The notes below the pieces were generated by a model that was given only the letters and a program-made list of their open reading frames with translations, made no database searches and was not told the origin of the DNA. This document shows, piece after piece, positions 10,146 to 25,095 of a stretch of DNA of 64,000 nucleotides. Position 1 is the first letter of the stretch. Each line of letters opens with the position of its first letter. Both the position numbers and the translations under genes were made by a program. This stretch comes from Hydractinia symbiolongicarpus. Its lineage: Eukaryota > Cnidaria > Hydrozoa > Anthoathecata > Hydractiniidae. The stretch lies in contig NC_079881.1 of assembly GCF_029227915.1 (NCBI RefSeq), positions 21,675,501 to 21,739,500 on the forward strand, written 5' to 3'.

Positions 10146-13100
10146 CCCAATATCCCGCATGACGGCGTGAAACATCGCCGGCGTTGCAATATTTGGAGGT
10201 TCCCACTGGGACCATGCCTAAAAATAGAAATCTGCTGAGCTCACGAAGACTGCGTCGAATGCAAGAAAAGCGCAAAAATTCTTGTTTGCTCGCTTCCGGA
10301 TGGAGAAGAACCCTTTCGTGTAAAGCAGGACACATTATGCATCGCCTCTTTTCAACGCAACTGGTCACTTCCGCAGACGGTGGGCATTCTAGGTGTAAAT
10401 GGCGAATCAGTGGTGGAGACAAAGCGCTCGTTGCGGCACTGGCCCTTACTCTCACGACGACAACGGACACTTGTCTTAGTTCGGCTATGAATATGAAAAC
10501 TGTTTAAGTGGCACAAGGGAAAGGCGAGATGGGGACCAAAATGCCGTAACCACAAGCAATCGATAACGTTAAAGAAGCACGCGATGGTTGCCGCTCTTGT
10601 TGGCTTAGCTTTGCGCAGTGGCATTACCATAGCCAATGAGGTTTAACCGAGGCGTGGTGATTGCTAATTGAAAACTTTTCCCAATATCCCGCATGACGGC
10701 GTGAAACATCGCCGGCGTTGCAATATTTGGAGGTTCCCACTGGGACCATGCCTAAAAATAGAAATCTGCTGAGCTCACGAAGACTGCGTCGAATGCAAGA
10801 AAAGCGCAAAAATTCTTGTTTGCTCGCTTCCGGATGGAGAAGAACCCTTTCGTGTAAAGCAGGACACATTATGCATCGCCTCTTTTCAACGCAACTGGTC
10901 ACTTCCGCAGACGGTGGGCATTCTAGGTGTAAATGGCGAATCAGTGGTGGAGACAAAGCGCTCGTTGCGGCACTGGCCCTTACTCTCACGACGACAACGG
11001 ACACTTGTGTTAGTTCGGCTATGAATATGAAAACTGTTTAAGTGGCACAAGGGAAAGGCGAGATGGGGACCAAAATGCCGTAACCACAAGCAATCGATAA
11101 CGTTAAAGAAGCACGCGATGGTTGCCGCTCTTGTTGGCTTAGCTTTGCGCAGTGGCATTACCATAGCCAATGAGGTTTAACCGAGGCGTGGTGATTGCTA
11201 ATTGAAAACTTTTCCCAATATCCCGCATGACGGCGTGAAACATCGCCGGCGTTGCAATATTTGGAGGTTCCCACTGGGACCATGCCTAAAAATAGAAATC
11301 TGCTGAGCTCACGAAGACTGCGTCGAATGCAAGAAAAGCGCAAAAATTCTTGTTTGCTCGCTTCCGGATGGAGAAGAACCCTTTCGTGTAAAGCAGGACA
11401 CATTATGCATCGCCTCTTTTCAACGCAACTGGTCACTTCCGCAGACGGTGGGCATTCTAGGTGTAAATGGCGAATCAGTGGTGGAGACAAAGCGCTCGTT
11501 GCGGCACTGGCCCTTACTCTCACGACGACAACGGACACTTGTCTTAGTTCGGCTATGAATATGAAAACTGTTTAAGTGGCACAAGGGAAAGGCGAGATGG
11601 GGACCAAAATGCCGTAACCACAAGCAATCGATAACGTTAAAAAAGCACGCGATGGTTGCCGTTCTTGTTGGGTTAGCTTTGCGCAGTGGCATTACCATAG
11701 CCAATGAGGTTTAACCGAGGCGTGGTGATTGCTAATTGAAAACTTTTCCCAATATCCCGCATGACGGCGTGAAACATCGCCGGCGTTGTAATATTTGGAG
11801 GTTCTCACTGGGACCATGCCTAAAAATAGAAATCTGCTGAGCTCACGAAGACTGCGTCGAATGCAGGAAAAGCGCAAAAATTCTTGTTTGCTCGCTTCCG
11901 GATGGAGAAGAACCCTTTCGTGTAAAGCAGGACACATTATGCATCGCCTCTTTTCAACGCAACTGGTCACTTCCGCAGACGGTGGGCATTCTAGGTGTAA
12001 ATGGCGAATCAGTGGTGGAGACAAAGCGCTCGTTGCGGCACTGGCCCTTACTCTCACGACGACAACGGACACTTGTCTTAGTTCGGCTATGAATATGAAA
12101 ACTGTTTAAGTGGCACAAGGGAAAGGCGAGATGGGGACCAAAATGCCGTAACCACAAGCAATCGATAACGTTAAAGAAGCACGCGATGGTTGCCGTTCTT
12201 GTTGGGTTAGCTTTGCGCAGTGGCATTACCATAGCCAATGAGGTTTAACCGAGGCGTGGTGATTGCTAATTGAAAACTTTTCCCAATATCCCGCATGACG
12301 GCGTGAAACATCGCCGGCGTTGCAATATTTGGAGGTTCCCACTGGGACCATGCCTAAAAATAGAAATCTGCTGAGCTCACGAAGACTGCGTCGAATGCAA
12401 GAAAAGCGCAAAAATTCTTGTTTGCTCGCTTCCGGATGGAGAAGAACCCTTTCGTGTAAAGCAGGACACATTATGCATCGCCTCTTTTCAACGCAACTGG
12501 TCACTTCCGCAGACGGTGGGCATTCTAGGTGTAAATGGCGAATCAGTGGTGGAGACAAAGCGCTCGTTGCGGCACTGGCCCTTACTCTCACGACGACAAC
12601 GGACACTTGTCTTAGTTCGGCTATGAATATGAAAACTGTTTAAGTGGCACAAGGGAAAGGCGAGATGGGGACCAAAATGCCGTAACCACAAGCAATCGAT
12701 AACGTTAAAGAAGCACGCGATGGTTGCCGCTCTTGTTGGCTTAGCTTTGCGCAGTGGCATTACCATAGCCAATGAGGTTTAACCGAGGCGTGGTGATTGC
12801 TAATTGAAAACTTTTCCCAATATCCCGCATGACGGCGTGAAACATCGCCGGCGTTGCAATATTTGGAGGTTCCCACTGGGACCATGCCTAAAAATAGAAA
12901 TCTGCTGAGCTCACGAAGACTGCGTCGAATGCAAGAAAAGCGCAAAAATTCTTGTTTGCTCGCTTCCGGATGGAGAAGAACCCTTTCGTGTAAAGCAGGA
13001 CACATTATGCATCGCCTCTTTTCAACGCAACTGGTCACTTCCGCAGACGGTGGGCATTCTAGGTGTAAATGGCGAATCAGTGGTGGAGACAAAGCGCTCG

Positions 13101-15485
13101 TTGCGGCACTGGCCCTTACTCTCACGACGACAACGGACACTTGTCTTAGTTCGGCTATGAATATGAAAACTGTTTAAGTGGCACAAGGGAAAGGCGAGAT
13201 GGGGACCAAAATGCCGTAACCACAAGCAATCGATAACGTTAAAGAAGCACGCGATGGTTGCCGCTCTTGTTGGCTTAGCTTTGCGCAGTGGCATTAACAT
13301 AGCCAATGAGGTTTAACCGAGGCGTGGTGATTGCTAATTGAAAACTTTTCCCAATATCCCGCATGACGGCGTGAAACATCGCCGGCGTTGCAATATTTGG
13401 AGGTTCCCACTGGGACCATGCCTAAAAATAGAAATCTGCTGAGCTCACGAAGACTGCGTCGAATGCAAGAAAAGCGCAAAAATTCTTGTTTGCTCGCTTC
13501 CGGATGGAGAAGAACCCTTTCGTGTAAAGCAGGACACATTATGCATCGCCTCTTTTCAACGCAACTGGTCACTTCCGCAGACGGTGGGCATTCTAGGTGT
13601 AAATGGCGAATCAGTGGTGGAGACAAAGCGCTCGTTGCGGCACTGGCCCTTACTCTCACGACGACAACGGACACTTGTCTTAGTTCGGCTATGAATATGA
13701 AAACTGTTTAAGTGGCACAAGGGAAAGGCGAGATGGGGACCAAAATGCCGTAACCACAAGCAATCGATAACGTTAAAGAAGCACGCGATGGTTGCCGCTC
13801 TTGTTGGCTTAGCTTTGCGCAGTGGCATTACCATAGCCAATGAGGTTTAACCGAGGCGTGGTGATTGCTAATTGAAAACTTTTCCCAATATCCCGCATGA
13901 CGGCGTGAAACATCGCCGGCGTTGCAATATTTGGAGGTTCCCACTGGGACCATGCCTAAAAATAGAAATCTGCTGAGCTCACGAAGACTGCGTCGAATGC
14001 AAGAAAAGCGCAAAAATTCTTGTTTGCTCGCTTCCGGATGGAGAAGAACCCTTTCGTGTAAAGCAGGACACATTATGCATCGCCTCTTTTCAACGCAACT
14101 GGTCACTTCCGCAGACGGTGGGCATTCTAGGTGTAAATGGCGAATCAGTGGTGGAGACAAAGCGCTCGTTGCGGCACTGGCCCTTACTCTCACGACGACA
14201 ACGGACACTTGTCTTAGTTCGGCTATGAATATGAAAACTGTTTAAGTGGCACAAGGGAAAGGCGAGATGGGGACCAAAATGCCGTAACCACAAGCAATCG
14301 ATAACGTTAAAGAAGCACGCGATGGTTGCCGCTCTTGTTGGCTTAGCTTTGCGCAGTGGCATTACCATAGCCAATGAGGTTTAACCGAGGCGTGGTGATT
14401 GCTAATTGAAAACTTTTCCCAATATCCCGCATGACGGCGTGAAACATCGCCGGCGTTGCAATATTTGGAGGTTCCCACTGGGACCATGCCTAAAAATAGA
14501 AATCTGCTGAGCTCACGAAGACTGCGTCGAATGCAAGAAAAGCGCAAAAATTCTTGTTTGCTCGCTTCCGGATGGAGAAGAACCCTTTCGTGTAAAGCAG
14601 GACACATTATGCATCGCCTCTTTTCAACGCAACTGGTCACTTCCGCAGACGGTGGGCATTCTAGGTGTAAATGGCGAATCAGTGGTGGAGACAAAGCGCT
14701 CGTTGCGGCACTGGCCCTTACTCTCACGACGACAACGGACACTTGTCTTAGTTCGGCTATGAATATGAAAACTGTTTAAGTGGCACAAGGGAAAGGCGAG
14801 ATGGGGACCAAAATGCCGTAACCACAAGCAATCGATAACGTTAAAGAAGCACGCGATGGTTGCCGCTCTTGTTGGCTTAGCTTTGCGCAGTGGTATTACC
14901 ATAGCCAATGAGGTTTAACCGAGGCGTGGTGATTGCTAATGGAAAACTTTTCCCAATATCCCGCATGACGGCGTGAAACATCGCCGGCGTTGCAATATTT
15001 GGAGGTTCCCACTGGGACCATGCCTAAAAATAGAAATCTGCTGAGCTCACGAAGACTGCGTCGAATGCAAGAAAAGCGCAAAAATTCTTGTTTGCTCGCT
15101 TCCGGATGGAGAAGAACTCTTTCGTGTAAAGCAGGACACATTATGCATCGCCTCTTTTCAACGCAACTGGTCACTTCCGCAGACGGTGGGCATTCTAGGT
15201 GTAAATGGCGAATCAGTGGTGGAGACAAAGCGCTCGTTGCGGCACTGGCCCTTACTCTCACGACGACAACGGACACTTGTCTTAGTTCGGCTATGAATAT
15301 GAAAACTGTTTAAGTGGCACAAGGGAAAGGCGAGATGGGGACCAAAATGCCGTAACCACAAGCAATCGATAACGTTAAAGAAGCACGCGATGGTTGCCGC
15401 TCTTGTTGGCTTAGCTTTGCGCAGTGGCATTACCATAGCCAATGAGGTTTAACCGAGGCGTGGTGATTGCTAATTGAAAACTTTT

Positions 15486-18400
15486 CCCAATATCCCGCAT
15501 GACGGCGTGAAACATCGCCGGCGTTGCAATATTTGGAGGTTCCCACTGGGACCATGCCTAAAAATAGAAATCTGCTGAGCTCACGAAGACTGCGTCGAAT
15601 GCAAGAAAAGCGCAAAAATTCTTGTTTGCTCGCTTCCGGATGGAGAAGAACCCTTTCGTGTAAAGCAGGACACATTATGCATCGCCTCTTTTCAACGCAA
15701 CTGGTCACTTCCGCAGACGGTGGGCATTCTAGGTGTAAATGGCGAATCAGTGGTGGAGACAAAGCGCTCGTTGCGGCACTGGCCCTTACTCTCACGACGA
15801 CAACGGACACTTGTCTTAGTTCGGCTATGAATATGAAAACTGTTTAAGTGGCACAAGGGAAAGGCGAGATGGGGACCAAAATGCCGTAACCACAAGCAAT
15901 CGATAACGTTAAAGAAGCACGCGATGGTTGCCGTTCTTGTTGGGTTAGCTTTGCGCAGTGGCATTACCATAGCCAATGAGGTTTAACCGAGGCGTGGTGA
16001 TTGCTAATTGAAAACTTTTCCCAATATCCCGCATGACGGCGTGAAACATCGCCGGCGTTGCAATATTTGGAGGTTCCCACTGGGACCATGCCTAAAAATA
16101 GAAATCTGCTGAGCTCACGAAGACTGCGTCGAATGCAAGAAAAGCGCAAAAATTCTTGTTTGCTCGATTCCGGATGGAGAAGAACCCTTTCGTGTAAAGC
16201 AGGACACATTATGCATCGCCTCTTTTCAACGCAACTGGTCACTTCCGCAGACGGTGGGCATTCTAGGTGTAAATGGCGAATCAGTGGTGGAGACAAAGCG
16301 CTCGTTGCGGCACTGGCCCTTACTCTCACGACGACAACGGACACTTGTCTTAGTTCGGCTATGAATATGAAAACTGTTTAAGTGGCACAAGGGAAAGGCG
16401 AGATGGGGACCAAAATGCCGTAACCACAAGCAATCGATAACGTTAAAGAAGCACGCGATGGTTGCCGTTCTTGTTGGGTTAGCTTTGCGCAGTGGCATTA
16501 CCATAGCCAATGAGGTTTAACCGAGGCGTGGTGATTGCTAATTGAAACCTTTTTCCAATATCCCGCATGACGGCGTGAAACATCGCCGGCGTTGTAATAT
16601 TTGGAGGTTCTCACTGGGACCATGCCTAAAAATAGAAATCTGCTGAGCTCACGAAGACTGCGTCGAATGCAGGAAAAGCGCAAAAATTCTTGTTTGCTCG
16701 CTTCCGGATGGAGAAGAACCCTTTCGTGTAAAGCAGGACACATTATGCATCGCCTCTTTTCAACGCAACTGGTCACTTCCGCAGAAGGTGGGCATTCTAG
16801 GTGTAAATGGCGAATCAGTGGTGGAGACAAAGCGCTCGTTGCGGCACTGGCCCTTTCTCTCACGACGACAACGGACACTTGTCTTAGTTCGGCTATGAAT
16901 ATGAAAACTGTTTAAGTGGCACAAGGGAAAGGCGAGATGGGGACCAAAATGCCGTAACCACAAGCAATCGATAACGTTAAAGAAGCACGCGATGGTTGCC
17001 GTTCTTGTTGGGTTAGCTTTGCGCAGTGGCATTACCATAGCCAATGAGGTTTAACCGAGGCGTGGTGATTGCTAATTGAAAACTTTTCCCAATATCCCGC
17101 ATGACGGCGTGAAACATCGCCGGCGTTGCAATATTTGGAGGTTCCCACTGGGACCATGCCTAAAAATAGAAATCTGCTGAGCTCACGAAGACTGCGTCGA
17201 ATGCAAGAAAAGCGCAAAAATTCTTGTTTGCTCGCTTCCAGATGGAGAAGAACCCTTTCGTGTAAAGCAGGACACATTATGCATCGCCTCTTTTGAACGC
17301 AACTGGTCACTTCCGCAGACGGTGGGCATTCTAGGTGTAAATGGCGAATCAGTGGTGGAGACAAAGCGCTCGTTGCGGCACTGGCCCTTACTCTCACGAC
17401 GACAACGGACACTTGTCTTAGTTCGGCTATGAATATGAAAACTGTTTAAGTGGCACAAGGGAAAGGCGAGATGGGGACCAAAATGCCGTAACCACAAGCA
17501 ATCGATAACGTTAAAGAAGCACGCGATGGTTGCCGCTCTTGTTGGCTTAGCTTTGCGCAGTGGCATTACCATAGCCAATGAGGTTTAACCGAGGCGTGGT
17601 GATTGCTAATTGAAAACTTTTCCCAATATCCCGCATGACGGCGTGAAACATCGCCGGCGTTGCAATATTTGGAGGTTCCCACTGGGACCATGCCTAAAAA
17701 TAGAAATCTGCTGAGCTCACGAAGACTGCGTCGAATGCAAGAAAGGCGCAAAAATTCTTGTTTGCTCGCTTCCGGATGGAGAAAACCCTTTCGTGTAAAG
17801 CAGGACACATTATGCATCGCCTCTTTTCAACGCAACTGGTCACTTCCGCAGACGGTGGGCATTCTAGGTGTAAATGGCGAATCAGTGGTGGAGACAAAGC
17901 GCTCGTTGCGGCACTGGCCCTTACTCTCACGACGACAACGGACACTTGTCTTAGTTCGGCTATGAATATGAAAACTGTTTAAGTGGCACAAGGGAAAGGC
18001 GAGATGGGGACCAAAATGCCGTAACCACAAGCAATCGATAACGTTAAAGAAGCACGCGATGGTTGCCGCTCTTGTTGGCTTAGCTTTGCGCAGTGGCATT
18101 ACCATAGCCAATGAGGTTTAACCGAGGCGTGGTGATTGCTAATTGAAAACTTTTCCCAATATCCCGCATGACGGCGTGAAACATCGCCGGCGTTGCAATA
18201 TTTGGAGGTTCCCACTGGGACCATGCCTAAAAATAGAAATCTGCTGAGCTCACGAAGACTGCGTCGAATGCAAGAAAAGCGCAAAAATTCTTGTTTGCTC
18301 GCTTCCGAATGGAAAAGAACCCTTTCGTGTAAAGCAGGACACATTATGCATCGCCTCTTTTCAACGCAACTGGTCACTTCCGCAGACGGTGGGCATTCTA

Positions 18401-20290
18401 GGTGTAAATGGCGAATCAGTGGTGGAGACAAAGCGCTCGTTGCGGCACTGGCCCTTACTCTCACGACGACAACGGACACTTGTCTTAGTTCGGCTATGAA
18501 TATGAAAACTGTTTAAGTGGCACAAGGGAAAGGCGAGATGGGGACCAAAATGCCGTAACCACAAGCAATCGATAACGTTAAAGAAGCACGCGATGGTTGC
18601 CGCTCTTGTTGGCTTAGCTTTGCGCAGTGGCATTACCATAGCCAATGAGGTTTAACCGAGGCGTGGTGATTGCTAATTGAAAACTTTTCCCAATAGCCCG
18701 CATGACGGCGTGAAACATCGCCGGCGTTGCAATATTTGGAGGTTCCCACTGGGACCATGCCTAAAAATAGAAATCTGCTGAGCTCACGAAGACTGCGTCG
18801 AATGCAAGAAAAGCGCAAAAATTCTTGTTTGCTCGCTTCCGGATGGAGAAGAACCCTTTCGTGTAAAGCAGGACACATTATGCATCGCCTCTTTTCAACG
18901 CAACTGGTCACTTCCGCAGACGGTGGGCATTCTAGGTGTAAATGGCGAATCAGTGGTGGAGACAAAGCGCTCGTTGCGGCACTGGCCCTTACTCTCACGA
19001 CGACAACGGACACTTGTCTTAGTTCGGCTATGAATATGAAAACTGTTTAAGTGGCACAAGGGAAAGGCGAGATGGGGACCAAAATGCCGTAACCACAAGC
19101 AATCGATAACGTTAAAGAAGCACGCGATGGTTGCCGTTCTTGTTGGGTTAGCTTTGCGCAGTGGCATTACCATAGCCAATGAGGTTTAACCGAGGCGTGG
19201 TGATTGCTAATTGAAAACTTTTCCCAATATCCCGCATGACGGCGTGAAACATCGCCGGCGTTGCAATATTTGGAGGTTCCCACTGGGACCATGCCTAAAA
19301 ATAGAAATCTGCTGAGCTCACGAAGACTGCGTCGAATGCAAGAAAAGCGCAAAAATTCTTGTTTGCTCGCTTCCGGATGGAGAAGAACCCTTTCGTGTAA
19401 AGCAGGACACATTATGCATCGCTTCTTTTCAACGCAACTGGTCACTTCCGCAGACGGTGGGCATTCTAGGTGTAAATGGCGAATCAGTGGTGGAGACAAA
19501 GCGCTCGTTGCGGCACTGGCCCTTACTCTCACGACGACAACGGACACTTGTCTTAGTTCGGCTATGAATATGAAAACTGTTTAAGTGGCACAAGGGAAAG
19601 GCGAGATGGGGACCAAAATGCCGTAACCACAAGCAATCGATAACGTTAAAGAAGCACGCGATGGTTGCCGTTCTTGTTGGGTTAGCTTTGCGCAGTGGCA
19701 TTACCATAGCCAATGAGGTTTAACCGAGGCGTGGTCATTGCTAATTGAAAACTTTTCCCAATATCCCGCATGACGGCGTGAAACATCGCCGGCGTTGTAA
19801 TATTTGGAGGTTCTCACTGGGACCATGCCTAAAAATAGAAATCTGCTGAGCTCACGAAGACTGCGTCGAATGCAGGAAAAGCGCAAAAATTCTTGTTTGC
19901 TCGCTTCCGGATGGAGAAGAACCCTTTCGTGTAAAGCAGGACACATTATGCATCGCCTCTTTTCAACGCAACTGGTCACTTCCGCAGACGGTGGGCATTC
20001 TAGGTGTAAATGGCGAATCAGTGGTGGAGACAAAGCGCTCGTTGCGGCACTGGCCCTTACTCTCACGACGACAACGGACACTTGTCTTAGTTCGGCTATG
20101 AATATGAAAACTGTTTAAGTGGCACAAGGGAAAGGCGAGATGGGGACCAAAATGCCGTAACCACAAGCAATCGATAACGTTAAAGAAGCACGCGATGGTT
20201 GCCGCTCTTGTTGGCTTAGCTTTGCGCAGTGGCATTACCATAGCCAATGAGGTTTAACCGAGGCGTGGTGATTGCTAATTGAAAACTTTT
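15486..20290. repeat. Nine-unit higher-order repeat, copy 1 (units 30-38)
   Basis: The subtype order is three T-G, three C-C, then T-G, T-G, C-C. Further markers are p148 A in unit 31, the linked set p42 T, p58 T and p119 G in units 32 and 38, and p514 C in unit 37. The same markers occur in the same slots of the adjacent block 20291-25095. Both blocks are 4805 bp, each with one single-base deletion, though in different units. Confidence 0.8.
17783..17784. other. One-base deletion in unit 34
   Basis: The G of GAGAAGAACC is missing, so unit 34 (17622-18154) is 533 bp. Confidence 0.85.
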
Positions 20291-23200
20291 CCCAATATCC
20301 CGCATGACGGCGTGAAACATCGCCGGCGTTGCAATATTTGGAGGTTCCCACTGGGACCATGCCTAAAAATAGAAATCTGCTGAGCTCACGAAGACTGCGT
20401 CGAATGCAAGAAAAGCGCAAAAATTCTTGTTTGCTCGCTTCCGGATGGAGAAGAACCCTTTCGTGTAAAGCAGGACACATTATGCATCGCCTCTTTTCAA
20501 CGCAACTGGTCACTTCCGCAGACGGTGGGCATTCTAGGTGTAAATGGCGAATCAGTGGTGGAGACAAAGCGCTCGTTGCGGCACTGGCCCTTACTCTCAC
20601 GACGACAACGGACACTTGTCTTAGTTCGGCTATGAATATGAAAACTGTTTAAGTGGCACAAGGGAAAGGCGAGATGGGGACCAAAATGCCGTAACCACAA
20701 GCAATCGATAACGTTAAAGAAGCACGCGATGGTTGCCGTTCTTGTTGGGTTAGCTTTGCGCAGTGGCATTACCATAGCCAATGAGGTTTAACCAAGGCGT
20801 GGTGATTGCTAATTGAAAACTTTTCCCAATATCCCGCATGACGGCGTGAAACATCGCCGGCGTTGCAATATTTGGAGGTTCCCACTGGGACCATGCCTAA
20901 AAATAGAAATCTGCTGAGCTCACGAAGACTGCGTCGAATGCAAGAAAAGCGCAAAAATTCTTGTTTGCTCGATTCCGGATGGAGAAGAACCCTTTCGTGT
21001 AAAGCAGGACACATTATGCATCGCCTCTTTTCAACGCAACTGGTCACTTCCGCAGACGGTGGGCATTCTAGGTGTAAATGGCGAATCAGTGGTGGAGACA
21101 AAGCGCTCGTTGCGGCACTGGCCCTTACTCTCACGACGACAACGGACACTTGTCTTAGTTCGGCTATGAATATGAAAACTGTTTAAGTGGCACAAGGGAA
21201 AGGCGAGATGGGGACCAAAATGCCGTAACCACAAGCAATCGATAACGTTAAAGAAGCACGCGATGGTTGCCGTTCTTGTTGGGTTAGCTTTGCGCAGTGG
21301 CATTACCATAGCCAATGAGGTTTAACCGAGGCGTGGTGATTGCTAATTGAAAACTTTTCCCAATATCCCGCATAACGGCGTGAAACATCGCCGGCGTTGT
21401 AATATTTGGAGGTTCTCACTGGGACCATGCCTAAAAATAGAAGTCTGCTGAGCTCACGAAGACTGCGTCGAATGCAGGAAAAGCGCAAAAATTCTTGTTT
21501 GCTCGCTTCCGGATGGAGAAGAACCCTTTCGTGTAAAGCAGGACACATTATGCATCGCCTCTTTTCAACGCAACTGGTCACTTCCGCAGACGGTGGGCAT
21601 TCTAGGTGTAAATGGCGAATCAGTGGTGGAGACAAAGCGCTCGTTGCGGCACTGGCCCTTACTCTCACGACGACAACGGACACTTGTCTTAGTTCGGCTA
21701 TGAATATGAAAACTGTTTAAGTGGCACAAGGGAAAGGCGAGATGGGGACCAAAATGCCGTAACCACAAGCAATCGATAACGTTAAAGAAGCACGCGATGG
21801 TTGCCGTTCTTGCTGGGTTAGCTTTGCGCAGTGGCATTACCATAGCCAATGAGGTTTAACCGAGGCGTGGTGATTGCTAATTGAAAACTTTTCCCAATAT
21901 CCCGCATGACGGCGTGAAACATCGCCGGCGTTGAATAATTTGGAGGTTCCCACTGGGACCATGCCTAAAAATAGAAATCTGCTGAGCTCACGAAGACTGC
22001 GTCGAATGCAAGAAAAGCGCAAAAATTCTTGTTTGCTCGCTTCCGGATGGAGAAGAACCCTTTCGTGTAAAGCAGGACACATTATGCATCGCCTCTTTTC
22101 AACGCAACTGGTCACTTCCGCAGACGGTGGGCATTCTAGGTGTAAATGGCGAATCAGTGGTGGAGACAAAGCGCTCGTTGCGGCACTGGCCCTTACTCTC
22201 ACGACGACAACGGACACTTGTCTTAGTTCGGCTATGAATATGAAAACTGTTTAAGTGGCACAAGGGAAAGGCGAGATGGGGACCAAAATGCCGTAACCAC
22301 AAGCAATCGATAACGTTAAAGAAGCACGCGATGGTTGCCGCTCTTGTTGGCTTAGCTTTGCGCAGTGGCATTACCATAGCCAATGAGGTTTAACCGAGGC
22401 GTGGTGATTGCTAATTGAAAACTTTTCCCAATATCCCGCATGACGGCGTGAAACATCGCCGGCGTTGCAATATTTGGAGGTTCCCACTGGGACCATGCCT
22501 AAAAATAGAAATCTGCTGAGCTCACGAAGACTGCGTCGAATGCAAGAAAAGCGCAAAAATTCTTGTTTGCTCGCTTCCGGATGGAGAAGAACCCTTTCGT
22601 GTAAAGCAGGACACATTATGCATCGCCTCTTTTCAACGCAACTGGTCACTTCCGCAGACGGTGGGCATTCTAGGTGTAAATGGCGAATCAGTGGTGGAGA
22701 CAAAGCGCTCGTTGCGGCACTGGCCCTTACTCTCACGACGACAACGGACACTTGTCTTAGTTCGGCTATGAATATGAAAACTGTTTAAGTGGCACAAGGG
22801 AAAGGCGAGATGGGGACCAAAATGCCGTAACCACAAGCAATCGATAACGTTAAAGAAGCACGCGATGGTTGCCGCTCTTGTTGGCTTAGCTTTGCGCAGT
22901 GGCATTACCATAGCCAATGAGGTTTAACCGAGGCGTGGTCATTGCTAATTGAAAACTTTTCCCAATATCCCGCATGACGGCGTGAAACATCGCCGGCGTT
23001 GCAATATTTGGAGGTTCCCACTGGGACCATGCCTAAAAATAGAAATCTGCTGAGCTCACGAAGACTGCGTCGAATGCAAGAAAAGCGCAAAAATTCTTGT
23101 TTGCTCGCTTCCGGATGGAGAAGAACCCTTTCGTGTAAAGCAGGACACATTATGCATCGCCTCTTTTCAACGCAACTGGTCACTTCCGCAGACGGTGGGC

Positions 23201-25095
23201 ATTCTAGGTGTAAATGGCGAATCAGTGGTGGAGACAAAGCGCTCGTTGCGGCACTGACCCTTACTCTCACGACGACAACGGACACTTGTCTTAGTTCGGC
23301 TATGAATATGAAAACTGTTTAAGTGGCACAAGGGAAAGGCGAGATGGGGACCAAAATGCCGTAACCACAAGCAATCGATAACGTTAAAGAAGCACGCGAT
23401 GGTTGCCGCTCTTGTTGGCTTAGCTTTGCGCAGTGGCATTACCATAGCCAATGAGGTTTAACCGAGGCGTGGTGATTGCTAATTGAAAACTTTTCCCAAT
23501 ATCCCGCATGACGGCGTGAAACATCGCCGGCGTTGCAATATTTGGAGGTTCCCACTGGGACCATGCCTAAAAATAGAAATCTGCTGAGCTCACGAAGACT
23601 GCGTCGAATGCAAGAAAAGCGCAAAAATTCTTGTTTGCTCGCTTCCGGATGGAGAAGAACCCTTTCGTGTAAAGCAGGACACATTATGCATCGCCTCTTT
23701 TCAACGCAACTGGTCACTTCCGCAGACGGTGGGCATTCTAGGTGTAAATGGCGAATCAGTGGTGGAGACAAAGCGCTCGTTGCGGCACTGGCCCTTACTC
23801 TCACGACGACAACGGACACTTGTCTTAGTTCGGCTATGAATATGAAAACTGTTTAAGTGGCACAAGGGAAAGGCGAGATGGGGACCAAAATGCTGTAACC
23901 ACAAGCAATCGATAACGTTAAAGAAGCACGCGATGGTTGCCGTTCTTGTTGGGTTAGCTTTGCGCAGTGGCATTACCATAGCCAATGAGGTTTAACCGAG
24001 GCGTGGTGATTGCTAATTGAAAACTTTTCCCAATATCCCGCATGACGGCGTGAAACATCGCCGGCGTTGCAATATTTGGAGGTTCCCACTGGGACCATGC
24101 CTAAAAATAGAAATCTGCTGAGCTCACGAAGACTGCGTCGAATGCAAGAAAAGCGCAAAAATTCTTGTTTGCTCGCTTCCGGATGGAGAAGAACCCTTTC
24201 GTGTAAAGCAGGACACATTATGCATCGCCTCTTTTCAACGCAACTGGTCACTTCCGCAGACGGTGGGCATTCTAGGTGTAAATGGCGAATCAGTGGTGGA
24301 GACAAAGCGCTCGTTGCGGCACTGGCCCTTACTCTCACGACGACAACGGACACTTGTCTTAGTTCGGCTATGAATATGAAAACTGTTTAAGTGGCACAAG
24401 GGAAAGGCGAGATGGGGACCAAAATGCCGTAACCACAAGCAATCGATAACGTTAAAGAAGCACGCGATGGTTGCTGTTCTTGTTGGGTTAGCTTTGCGCA
24501 GTGGCATTACCATAGCCAATGAGGTTTAACCGAGGCGTGGTCATTGCTAATTGAAAACTTTTCCCAATATCCCGCATGACGGCGTGAAACATCGCCGGCG
24601 TTGTAATATTTGGAGGTTCTCACTGGGACCATGCCTAAAAATAGAAATCTGCTGAGCTCACGAAGACTGCGTCGAATGCAGGAAAAGCGCAAAAATTCTT
24701 GTTTGCTCGCTTCCGGATGGAGAAGAACCCTTTCGTGTAAAGCAGGACACATTATGCATCGCCTCTTTTCAACGCAACTGGTCACTTCCGCAGACGGTGG
24801 GCATTCTAGGTGTAAATGGCGAATCAGTGGTGGAGACAAAGCGCTCGTTGCGGACTGGCCCTTACTCTCACGACGACAACGGACACTTGTCTTAGTTCGG
24901 CTATGAATATGAAAACTGTTTAAGTGGCACAAGGGAAAGGCGAGATGGGGACCAAAATGCCGTAACCACAAGCAATCGATAACGTTAAAGAAGCACGCGA
25001 TGGTTGCCGTTCTTGTTGGGTTAGCTTTGCGCAGTGGCATTACCATAGCCAATGAGGTTTAACCGAGGCGTGGTGATTGCTAATTGAAAACTTTT
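20291..25095. repeat. Nine-unit higher-order repeat, copy 2 (units 39-47)
   Basis: The subtype order is three T-G, three C-C, three T-G. Marker slots match copy 1: p148 A in unit 40, p42 T, p58 T and p119 G in units 41 and 47, and p514 C in unit 46. Differences from copy 1 are an extra p514 C in unit 43, p504 A in unit 39, and the subtype of the last unit. Divergence or conversion has therefore followed the duplication. Confidence 0.8.
24853..24854. other. One-base deletion in unit 47
   Basis: A C is missing from GCGGCACTGG, so unit 47 (24563-25095) is 533 bp. On the minus strand the shift joins two normally separate open frames into one of 181 codons. Confidence 0.85.

Noticed and set aside
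24507-25052. 181-codon minus-strand open frame, the longest in the window
   Set aside because: It arises only because the one-base deletion at 24853/24854 fuses two ordinary antisense frames. It is unique to unit 47.
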